A stretch of DNA of 64,000 nt from NCBI RefSeq assembly GCF_037126465.1, contig NC_088204.1:73655807-73719806 (forward strand), given 5' to 3'. Shown here in pieces: positions 10,600 to 18,770 of this stretch. Source of the stretch: Ornithodoros turicata (taxonomy: Eukaryota; Arthropoda; Arachnida; Ixodida; Argasidae). The position numbers and the translations under genes were made by a program. How positions within the stretch are numbered: the stretch's first letter is position 1; every line of letters begins with the position of its first letter. Under the pieces are notes generated by a model. It saw only the letters and a program-made list of their open reading frames with translations. It did not search any database and was not told the DNA's origin.

Positions 10600-10740
10600 A
10601 TATTGTTTCTTCTGTATCAGGTCGTGAAGGTTTTCGGCTCGGTTTTTCTCTTTCACCTGATTGGCATCACAATTGGCATTACAATTCCCAGCACTAATGG
10701 CTTTAATAAATATATTTTAACTTTTTGTGTATGACTCCTC
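10600..10740 (+). other. Acceptor-like site plus AATAAA module, copy 1
   Basis: The pattern TTTCTTCTG...CAG, then TTTTCGGCT, then CACTAATG and CTTTAATAAATATATTTT is repeated at 11195-11300. It looks like a 3' splice site followed by a short terminal exon and polyadenylation signal. The ORF through it (10498-10734, 78 codons, mirror 661-897 minus) differs by one residue between arms and has no family. I treat it as probably non-coding. Confidence 0.3.
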
Positions 10741-10770
10741 TTTGTATGTCTATACATGCATGTAAACAGC

Positions 10771-10960
10771 CTACTGCGCACCTATTGTATCGGGTAAAAA
10801 TACGAATGAAGTCGCCCCATGCATCTAAACCGCCTACTGCGCACCTATTGTATCGGGTAAAAATATAAATGAAGTCGCCCCATGCATCTAAACCGCCTAC
10901 TGCGCACCTATTGTATCTAGTAAAAATATGAATGAAGTCGCCCCAGGCGGAAAAATGACG
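10771..10960. repeat. 63-bp tandem repeat, three units, right arm
   Basis: Units start at 10771, 10834 and 10897 (63-bp period) with CTACTGCGCACCTATTG. Each is followed by a GAAGTCGCCCC segment. This mirrors 435-625. Confidence 0.85.
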
Positions 10961-11194
10961 AAAGAAGTCTGCCCAGGCTGAAAAAATGTGAGACTTTTTA
11001 TAATAAAACTTGTAATTTTGATTGTAATCATATGGATTAAAAATATCTTCTTTGATTAAATGTGCTATCCCTTCTGCTTAATTGAAAACGCGTGATTACC
11101 ACTAATAAAAAATATTGTGTATGATGTGTGATACCCCTTCAATGCTATTGCATCATACCTGTAATAAGTATAATCTTTGTTACATGTATTGTGT

Positions 11195-11300
11195 TTCTTC
11201 TGCTTCAGGTTTTTCGGCTGGGTTTTTCTCCTTCACACAGAGTCATATCATAATTCCTGACACTAATGACTTTAATAAATATATTTTCACTGTTGTATGC
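11195..11300 (+). other. Acceptor-like site plus AATAAA module, copy 2
   Basis: This is the second copy of the module at 10600-10740 (TTTCTTCTGCTTCAG, then GGTTTTTCGGCTGGG, ending in AATAAATATATTTTCAC). The mirror is at about 95-200 on the minus strand. It may be the 3' end of outward-directed spliced transcripts. The short ORFs across it (11115-11357 plus, 38-280 minus) have no recognisable domain. Confidence 0.3.
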
Positions 11301-11394
11301 ACACCTGTTGTAGCGGGGGAAAAATTGCGATTGAATTCGACACGGATTGAGAAATGATGAAAGAAGTCGGCCCAGGCTGAAAAATGTGAGCGGG

Positions 11395-11545
11395 TAAGCG
11401 CGCACGCAACCTTCCGGCCACGCTCCGCCCACCGGTAAGAGCCTCCACCCGAGCGCCGCCTGCCGCGTGCGAGGAAAAATACGCGAAAAAAGTCGGCGCG
11501 ACGGTAGCGCTGCCCTGGTGGCAATGTCTGAGTTTCTCATTGTTT
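11395..11545. other. GC-rich junction between palindrome and host repeat DNA
   Basis: Base composition jumps to GC-rich at 11395. On the minus strand the segment near 11480-11505 reads CGCCGACTTTTTTCGCG, a degenerate copy of the GGCGACTTCATTCGTATTT module of the arm's outer repeats. The palindromic element therefore probably runs to about 11520, and its mirror would lie left of the window. LINE homology begins near 11545. Confidence 0.5.
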
Positions 11546-11995
11546 GAGTCTCTCAACCTATATATACTACTAATCCGATGAATAATTGGAGGTGATGAAG
11601 CGTGTGGCCCTGTTCTGAACTGATTCCAGGGCATGTATCAAATATTCCTGGTGTGGATCCCAAACAGCAGAGGCGTATTCTAATTTGGGTAATACGAATG
11701 CTCGATAAGATAGGAGTTTGATGTGAGGCGGAGCAAGTGCAAGATGGCGGCGAAGATATCCCAGGGTCCTGTTTGCCTCAGACACAATCTTATCAATATG
11801 CAGGGACCAACGCATTGTTGAATCTAAGTGAAGGCCTAAGTATTTATACGTGGGAACGCATAACAGCTGGGAGCCCTGTAGCTGATAAGATGAAGAGACA
11901 TGTGAAGAGGAACGTGAGATCTGAGAGACGTGAGATCGTGAGACGTGTTTCTTTCGTATTAGTGAACTCCCACCGTTCAAAGTGACGCTAAGCAT
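11546..11995 (-). pseudogene. CR1/L2-like LINE reverse transcriptase fragment
   Basis: The minus-strand frame 11570-11995 encodes the region just after the RT core in CR1/L2-like non-LTR retrotransposons. Recognisable blocks are YKYLGLHLDSTMRW, VLPKLEYASAVWDP and LESVQNRATRFI, matching the corresponding blocks of the 51.5-kb element (YKYLGVTLT, VLPQLEYASLVWNP, AVQNRAARFI). A frameshift near 11572 moves the continuation (SSIYRLRDSNN) to another frame, and homology then fades. The RT catalytic core and endonuclease are absent. This is a dead, truncated insertion lying directly outside the palindrome. Confidence 0.8.
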
Positions 11996-12045
11996 TCTGG
12001 GATTTTCTGGACTCGTCTATTGCGCACCTTATGATGTCACGATGC
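11947..12045. repeat. Dispersed repeat, copy 1 (CTTTCGTATTAGTGAACTCC family)
   Basis: The sequence CTTTCGTATTAGT(G/A)AACTCC followed by GCGACGCTAAGC-type and CTGGGATTTT blocks also occurs at 23755-23835. The two are about 80% alike by eye. The first copy abuts and partly overlaps the LINE fragment frame. Element class unknown. Confidence 0.65.
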
Positions 12046-12149
12046 TTTCCCGTCACGTAGGAAAAACAAAAACGTTTTGGGAGAATACTCCGTGAGATAC
12101 GTGGATTGTGATGACGTAGATGTGACGCAGATTGTAACTACCCGTAATG

Positions 12150-12452
12150 ACAATTATTGCTAATTTAATAATTGGGGGTTTACGTCGGGAGACAACTGAG
12201 ATCATGAGCGACGCCACAGCGGTCGGTCTGGGGATTGCTTTTGCCTGAGGGTTGCTTTTAACCTGAGGGTTCTTTAACGTGCGATGAAAGCTCATCACAC
12301 GACACCCCGTATTTAACGCCCATCTGGGAAGACAGCCTGTCTAAGCAACTTGTACCCTGCCACTAGCCCTGGCGTCCTCGGCTGGGTTCGAACCCGCGAT
12401 GTCGGGATCAGAAGGCGAACACGCTGCCGACTGAGCCACCGAGGTCGGTACA
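12150..12452 (-). mobile_element. tRNA-derived SINE
   Basis: On the minus strand a tRNA-like head begins near 12452: an A-box-like TGGCTCAGTCGG near 12426-12437 and a B box GGGTTCGAACCC near 12382-12393. It is followed by a non-tRNA body containing the GCACGTTAAAGAACCC block (about 12268-12283) and a GACGTAAACCCCCAATTATT end. The body motifs fit what I recall of tick SINEs of the Ruka type. The cloverleaf acceptor is not complete, so this is a SINE and not a tRNA gene. It would be transcribed by RNA polymerase III and mobilised by a LINE. Confidence 0.85.
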
Positions 12453-13774
12453 TGTAATGCGGTAATTCTGAGGACATGAGATATAGTCGGCAGATACACT
12501 TTCATAGTCCCTTATAGTATAGCTTGCTGAAGACCGTACTGATGCAGTTCGTTATAGCAACATCATACGCTGGTTGCACTGCCAATGGCAATGCTGCGAC
12601 ACAGAACCCCGCACAGCATCGAGAACCAACACCCACGTTGGTATCAGAAGGCAACCACTTAAAAGTTGCCGTTAAAACGCCGACACCTACACAGACGTCG
12701 CGTATAACAGCACAAATTTTCAGAAGCCTTATAGAAGAGTTATATGATGCCGGGCTCGCAATCTAAAAATGTTACGCAACGTTAATCCCACCTCTTACAT
12801 CTTACAATAGCGGGTTATTTGTGTTTGTTGCTGCCGAGTAATTTCAAAAACGTTTCGGGGCAGTGCGTGGTTATAAAATACCTAGCGTTGCGGTGTGTAA
12901 GGTTGCCTTTGCCTCGAGAAGATTAATGATGTGGATAAATGAAAATAAACGATCCACGTTGCAGGGACTTATCAAATCCTTTCAGGCCGCAGCGCAGTGC
13001 TGTGAGGTGCTCGTGTGGTTGGTAATGCAACGCTTATATGATGATTGATGGCCTAAGGGTTAAATGCGTGTTTTCCATCTTTCCATTTCCATTGTTGGCG
13101 CTCATCCTTCTATGGTCCTTTTACTGCGTTTGTGGAACACAACGGGCAGTTAAGTAGCTGAACGAAGACAGGGCTCAATGAATCATTGGTTGACTGATTC
13201 TGAACATCAAGAAAGGTGTTTAGCCAGGCAGATCGCTAGTATATCCAACGTAGACACCACCCCTCTGAAGAAAGCTTTTGTGTCAATAACTACTATACAC
13301 TGAAGCGCCCTAAAAGCATAGGTTTCTAAAGAAGAAACAAAACGGGGTAAAGGACCCGTTGAAATTAACGTACTGTGTTCTCGAGCTGTGTTCATAGGGT
13401 GTGGTTCGAGTGAACCACAAGACGACGATGTCGCGACAACGACTTGTTTCCTTCTCGAGAACGCGATTAAAAGGAGACGACGAGACACACAATGTCGCAA
13501 GAGCATTCTACTCTCGTTTATCTGTTAGGAATGACAAAAATAAACAAAGTTTGTATCCGATGTCGCTTTGCCTTGGGGCCCTTTTCGAATTTGGAACCCC
13601 ATTAGGGGCGGGTAAACAATCAATTTGGAAGCATCCGTTTGGTAAATAAGTGCTCACTAGGGAATCGCTATGCTCTGCTGTCCAGACAGCCAGATTACGG
13701 AATGTCTTTCTCTGTCATTTGTGTTGCATGCTTTCAGACGTAAGAGGATAACAAACAAAGGGTGGGAGGGGAAT
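12453..13774. other. Unannotated intergenic DNA
   Basis: I see no conserved protein or RNA here. Short open frames (such as 12524-12766 plus, 80 codons, Thr/Pro-rich) have no family, no supporting signals and are probably chance. Confidence 0.5.
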
Positions 13775-13855
13775 GAACAACAACTTGATTTTGAGATGAT
13801 GAATGAGGAGTTTCATCGCCAGGAGCGATACACAACCCCAGGGGGCAAGCGTCAA
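13775..13855 (-). mobile_element. 3' tail of an I-like LINE (tail family A)
   Basis: The minus strand reads through a block with CGCTCCTGGCGATGAAACTCC and a CATCATCTCAAAATCAAG-type end. The same tail follows the LINE C-terminus at 28001-28325 and recurs at 17725-17860, 39548-39625 and 42005-42140. It is a severely 5'-truncated copy. Confidence 0.65.
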
Positions 13856-15160
13856 TAGTTAGAAGAGATGGCTCATTGCATGGTCTCTGAAAACTGTACT
13901 GCGTACAAAACATGTGCTTTAATCCAGTTAATGTACTATAATAAAGTTTAATCCAAGATTTCTTGCCGGTTGTTACAACTGTTATCATCGTGCACGACAA
14001 ACATTGCGCCATGTACCGTGAAGTGGCTCTGCGCAGTGAAAGCTTTCTTATGCGGCGAAAAATGAAAATATGGGTTGTACTAAATCAGGACTAAATTCCA
14101 TCCGCGGCTGGGGCCATTTCAATATTTGAATTATAAACAAAGTTAACTGGCGTTAAGTTTCAGTTATACAACTGATTAGAATTTCAGATCACATTCTTAA
14201 TGCGTGACTCACTGTGACTACCTCGAATCTACCAGCCATCTTTTGTTGCGTTAAACATTTGCGGATGTTACAGAGGCCCTAAGCTGCAAAAATTTCTTCA
14301 AGCGGAACGAATGATGGCGTTACCTTGAGAGCGATACAGAAGGTACGAGAATCACGTCGTTCGTGATTCTCCAGAAGGGCGGCTATGCGGAGGATCCTCT
14401 GATTAAGGATCCTTATCAAACGATTTCCTAATCATCACTGGAGCTTGCTGTGGTGCCCCAATCGGGACTAAATTATGTTCAAGAAACTGAAGCATCAGTA
14501 TGGTGAGCCAGTATCAACAGTAGCTAGGGGCATCATCAGTATCTAGTGCCAGTAGTATCAGTATGGTGAGTCTTCTAGCGCACCATAGCACGAGCGTGTC
14601 ATCCGTGTCTGCCTCAACATCTTCGTCTCCTTGATTCGTGACAATGACCATGCGGTGCAATTTCCGCTAGCCTGATACACAGCGTATCCCTACGCACACG
14701 TACGCACACCAAGAAGGAGAATGCAGTTCGGGGGTAGAAATCACCTGACTCTTGCAGAGGCCTGTATATAAGGGAGAAAAAAGTCTTAAAATCCAGCAGA
14801 GGTAGGTCGCGATCTAGCAGGCGGGAAGATATGCGTGGACCACACCGCCGTGGGCCACATGGAAGATATTAGCGTGGCAACGGCCAGTGGTTGCATGCGT
14901 GGTACACCTCGAATCGCCAGTACCCCGTATGCTGCGTTGCGGGTGAAATACCTTGCAGGAACTGTACGGTGGATGATGTCCTACATCCCAAAGGCTCTTT
15001 CACGGAAAGACACTCCGAAATTCGCAGCCTGGTCTCCTTTCTCCAGGAATCTGGCCTCGCTCAAGGGCTATAAGTACTGCTCGGACTTCTCGGCAACTCT
15101 GCAGTGACAGCCCTAAATCTTAAATTTCGGCCATCATCCTTCCTTCATCTGTTATCACAC
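13856..15160. other. Unannotated intergenic DNA
   Basis: No recognisable gene. The region includes a small inverted repeat around 14345-14372 (GAATCACG / CGTGATTC) and the short-spaced repeat CATCAGTAT(GGTGAG) near 14492-14570. The 90-codon frame at 14835-15107 matches no family I know. Confidence 0.45.
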
Positions 15161-15164
15161 CATA

Positions 15165-15740
15165 TCATCTCATCCTGGCTACAGTCGTGACGCAGCCCAC
15201 ATGCGTGAGGCCAACAACGGCAAGCCAGTTCGTCACCACCACCACCAGTACTCCGTCATCGTTGCTTGAAGTGGTCGTTGCTCTAAAATGGTCAGTTGAA
15301 TCCTTCAGTACGCGACAGAACGTTTCCACGAATAGATTTGCGCGAGGATAATAGGCTGATGGAGAGTAATGCCTTATGCCCCTGTGTCTATATAAGAAAG
15401 CGATCGAAGTTATGATACGTGAACTGACTTCCATTGTCAGTGGAGTTCTCAGGGTAACGCGCAAACACGGTCCGAAGAAACTCTGAAACAGTGGGTGTCG
15501 TCACACTTACACATAGTTTTATTTCAGGCCATTTCGAAAAGTAGTAAACAAGTGCTAAAGTGTACTTGCAGGTGGGTTGTGGTCTCCGGAACGTTCCCTA
15601 CAATATCCATAACTTTCTCGCATGGCCTTCCTGAAAACTCAACTGGTTGCAATGCTGCGTCAGATGTCTTGGCACTCTTATCGAATAGTTCGCAAATGGC
15701 ACATGACCTCACAGTTTTTTTCACTTCCTTGTCCATCTGA
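15165..15740 (-). pseudogene. Ty3/gypsy-type integrase remnant
   Basis: On the minus strand, 15524-15736 encodes the C-C half of an HHCC zinc-finger and its linker (MDKEVKKTVRSCAICE, then a QPVEFSGRPCEKVMDIVGN-like block). Further along, TDNGSQF appears in one frame, and GIRHYSPSAYYPRANLFVE with a following RVLKD appears in another (15165-15464). This is the order of a Ty3/gypsy integrase: zinc finger, DDE core around the second Asp (TDNG), then the region with the catalytic Glu of the VE motif. Frameshifts separate the blocks, and no RT, RNase H or LTR was identified. This is an old fossil. Confidence 0.75.
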
Positions 15741-16170
15741 GACCACTAATCCTTATCCGGAAGGCAGTTTTTAGTTCCTACAATATACCCAAGTGAGATC
15801 AATGAACAAACTGTACTCGTACGAAGGACATAGTGAGCTCCACAGGTACGACGACTCTGTGTCCGCGTTGCAAAACGCCTTAGCAACGGAAGCTTCCTTT
15901 CTAACTTGATGGAAGGGCCTGTTGGTGCGTCATCAACTCTCGCTTTGGGAGCCATTCCATTCAATAACGTACTCTACGAGTTCTTGTAGAAGCGGATCCT
16001 GTCATACAGCTTCCTTGCATGCACCTCAATACGCTGTGCAAGTGCGTCTCTGCGCATGAGAGGAGGCAGTGAGGGGGAAGAGGGAGGGCGCTGCCGTAGC
16101 CAATGGGACTTCCCGAGTGTAGTAACCGGGAGAGGAGATATGCGCAGAACGCTCGGTTACTTGCAGAGCG
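15741..16170. other. Region upstream of the integrase fossil
   Basis: This is probably decayed retroelement sequence (the minus-strand frame to 15964 runs into the integrase linker) followed by GC-richer DNA. Nothing else supported. Confidence 0.35.
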
Positions 16171-16174
16171 TATA

Positions 16175-16308
16175 GCTTCTACAGGTTTACCCGGCGATTT
16201 TAATCCAAGTTCCAGCTAAATTAATCCATGCCCCATAAAGTTTGCACGGCACGTGGATTAATTTTGATGGCGCTTGTATTAAAATCACCGGGAAAACCTG
16301 TAGAAGTT
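16175..16308. mobile_element. Short inverted-repeat element (MITE-like)
   Basis: TTCTACAGGTTTACCCGGCG at the left matches, inverted, CACCGGGAAAACCTGTAGAA at the right. The match continues inward (GATTTTAAT, then ATTAATCCA), giving ~50-bp imperfect arms around a short centre. There is no coding capacity. Possibly part of a larger dispersed repeat reaching about 16650. Confidence 0.7.
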
Positions 16309-17072
16309 TGCTTTTCGAGCCGAACTGGAAATTGTGGTTTCATTCGCACGACGAAACCACGAACGACGTGAGGAAGAATTTTTGCACTTTGTGACCCTTT
16401 AGCAACTAGTGCCTCGGATGCGGCGACGATGGGAGCCCGACGCAGCTGGTAGATCAATTTGCTGTTCCCTTGCAGCCCCTGACGTCAACCAGCCCCCGGG
16501 GCCTTTTGAGTTATCTCCAGAATCTGCCCCGTTCCAAGGCATATCTCCTGTACAGCATGCGGCGCGGAATCTCATGATGAAATGCCTCTCGTCGCCACAA
16601 ATAAACACAAAGATAAGCGTTTCATTAATATCATATTTGCGTTACGTCTAACGTCCTTATCTAATTTCCTCATTAAACGTACCTCACCTCATATGCCACA
16701 TCGTAAAAGGCAACCATATTGCACTCTTCTATGACGGCATTACCAACGGCATCAGTGTACACTCATTCAATCGCCATCGCAATTATCTCCTCTGACAGCA
16801 CAGTCACCTTTTGCCGGAGGGACAGCTCCGGAACCTAATCCTCTTAGTTAGGGCACGCGGCGGTGCTTGATGCTATAGGCCAGCGTTATCTCCTGCTATC
16901 CAAAAAGGCCAGGCTATCCTACAACCTCACCTTAACATACAACCTCACGTTTATACATTACATTTCACGAGAATGTTATAGTTTCTGTCTTCGGGCTTTC
17001 AAATTTTGGAAGATGTTTCCGATGCCGAGAAAAAAAACGAAGAAACAAAAACGTTTTTTTTTCTACAGTTTT

Positions 17073-17073
<1 letters not shown>
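16309..17073. other. Unannotated DNA, probably dispersed repeat to ~16650
   Basis: No protein family recognised. GC-rich 16390-16610 abuts the MITE-like element and has the look of a dispersed repeat. A short AACCTCAC duplication lies at about 16922-16948. Confidence 0.35.

Positions 17074-17107
<34 letters not shown>
17074..17107. repeat. (GT)n microsatellite
   Basis: About 16 GT dinucleotides follow an A/T-rich run. Confidence 0.95.
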
Positions 17108-17109
<2 letters not shown>

Positions 17110-17724
17110 TAATTTCTGGTCCAGACACCCATTATAGGACATGAAGGTGACCGTTATGGGGAGTATGCCCTATGCTACAACAAGGTGGACACATGGATAT
17201 CGATCACGAAATTCAAGCCACAACGGGACAACGTCCAAGGCGACCCCCGTGCTGAAAGACCCGCTGAAGTGACCACACAAGGAAACATCCAGCCCATTCC
17301 TAAGTCAGGTTGATAATCTATGGGAAACGTCTCGTACATGGCTGACATTTCGGCAGACTGAACATCGCTTCCCTATTATAGTAGAGCTAGAAATCGCAAT
17401 CGAGGATATCCGTTTCGCCGGAGACACGACTGCTCCAACCATTGTGTTAATATGGATGAAGCGCGACATTGCTAGATAGCCGCTCGATACGGAACAGCTG
17501 GTTAGCATAAATCAATACCGCTACAAACGTGTTCGAGTCAATTGAAAGCAGGGGGAACGAGAACATAGTGGTGGCAGTGACGAACATGTTGTCCCGGTTG
17601 ATTTCATTAGTGTCGACGTGCTACAACTGGCATTCGAGGTTTGCGCCAGGAAGTGTGTTGTTTCCTTCCTCGCTCCTCCTCTCTTTTTGTTTATTTTTGT
17701 TGCTGTGGGAACCGTGCACGAGGG

Positions 17725-17860
17725 ATGGAACAACAACTTTATTGTGAGATGATGAGTAGGGAGTTTCATCGCCGGGGGCGATACTCTAACCCCCTTAATT
17801 GCTAGTGGTGATGCGGTGAATGAGCCCCTTCACAATAAACACCGAGGGACGGAACGATGT
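17725..17860 (-). mobile_element. 3' tail of an I-like LINE (tail family A)
   Basis: The minus strand carries the shared tail: TTATTGTGAAGGGGCTCATT, then CGCCCCCGGCGATGAAACTCC, then CAATAAAGTTGTTGTTCC. It is a longer version of the 13775 copy and matches the tail at 28190-28325. It lacks coding sequence. Confidence 0.75.
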
Positions 17861-17874
17861 CGATGTTCCTATCC

Positions 17875-18320
17875 ATATTATAGATGTTTAATGCATGTGA
17901 TGTTACCCATACTTTTAAGACATCGATATTGACATCGATATAAATATGAGTATTCGCTCGATATAGATACGCATGCTGATAGAAATATCACTAATTCGGC
18001 GACTTCTGCGCTTCTTTGCAGAGATAGTAACGATAAGTGAAGACGTACCATCATTTGCTTTCGTGACGGACATTGTTCGTCGGCGCCTTCATCACGTGTC
18101 TTAGCGGTAAGATTCATGGATGATCATAAAAACGAGAGCAACTTTTTTTTGCAGTTGTTCAAGCAATACCGTGACAGCTTTTCAAATATCGATATTTCTT
18201 CACGAAACTCCGATTTATCGATAATTTATCTACGTAAATTTCGATATCTTAATTCGATGTTAGATTATCTTTTTACGATGTTGATGTTTATCGATATGGA
18301 AAGTTTGCATATTTTTGCAT
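17875..18320. mobile_element. Candidate MITE with repeated TATCGATA-type motifs
   Basis: At least six ATCGATA/TCGATAT motifs are clustered at the two sides (about 17928-17968 and 18184-18300) around a non-palindromic centre. Repeated subterminal motifs of this kind are typical transposase-binding sites in hAT-like non-autonomous elements. Precise ends are not resolved. Confidence 0.45.
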
Positions 18321-18340
18321 CACTACTGTGCACACTAATA

Positions 18341-18558
18341 CCCCTGTTACACGGGCATTCTCCAATTAGTATTGAAACCAATGGTCATTGAACACCCGTG
18401 TAGCGCCCCACCATGTGTAGCGTATCAACTTCTCAAACAGCATTAGAACCAATGCTCCCTGACAGGTTCACACGTTACACGCTAGGTGGCGCTACACGCA
18501 TGATCAATTGCCATCGGTTTCAATCCTCATTGAGGACTGTCCGTCTAACAGGGGTAAG
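18341..18558. mobile_element. 218-bp MITE
   Basis: CCCCTGTTACACGGGCA at the left end is matched inverted by TGTCCGTCTAACAGGGG at the right, with two mismatches in the ~17-bp arms. TA flanks the element on both sides, as expected for a TA-targeting Tc1/mariner-type family. An internal CGTGTAGCGCC/GGCGCTACACG inverted pair is also visible. No ORF. Confidence 0.7.
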
Positions 18559-18726
18559 ACAAAAAAATTACTTATACCTGTGGAACACGGGCAGAACAAA
18601 TGAGACAATCGTATAATGCGCCAATATTTTATTGTTATCCAATATCTATCTTGTCCAACTACTGTCTCATCCAATAGTTGACTTGTCATTGCGATGTATT
18701 CGGTATTACCAATACCTACTCCATCA

Positions 18727-18770
18727 TGTAATGGCCTCACGGCCCCCTTGAGGGCTAAATAAATAAACAA
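18727..18770 (+). mobile_element. CR1/L2-type LINE 3' tail
   Basis: TGTAATGGCCTCACGG, then CCTTGAGGGCTAAATAAATAAA, resembles the tail of the 51.48-kb element (TGTAATACCCTCATCGAGGG, then AAATAAATG). The hairpin-plus-AAATAAA tail is typical of this LINE group. No coding part is attached. Confidence 0.55.

Larger units (their letters stand above)
5788..11394. repeat. Right arm of giant palindrome
   Basis: This is the mirror copy of 1-5639. It is AT-rich, in contrast to the GC-richer DNA beginning at 11395. The outer part (about 9110-11394) is built of degenerate tandem repeats and looks non-coding. The inner part holds the minus-strand ORFs at 7374-7856, 6958-7305 and 6575-6841, all pointing toward the centre. 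Outward-pointing sequence carries several pyrimidine-tract-CAG sites and AATAAA signals. The element may not end at 11394, because 11395-11520 contains another degenerate copy of its outer repeat motif (see that entry). Confidence 0.95.

Noticed and set aside
1..11394. Polinton/Maverick or standard parvovirus insertion
   Set aside because: No DNA polymerase B, retroviral-type integrase, packaging ATPase, NS1 helicase or capsid signature in any frame. The structural resemblance alone is not enough.
11205..11634. Overlapping minus-strand frames of 93-115 codons across the palindrome border
   Set aside because: Chance frames made by GC-rich junction DNA plus the frame-shifted end of a LINE. No coherent domain.
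12382..12452. Functional tRNA gene
   Set aside because: A and B boxes are present, but the acceptor stem is not complete and the sequence continues into a SINE body.
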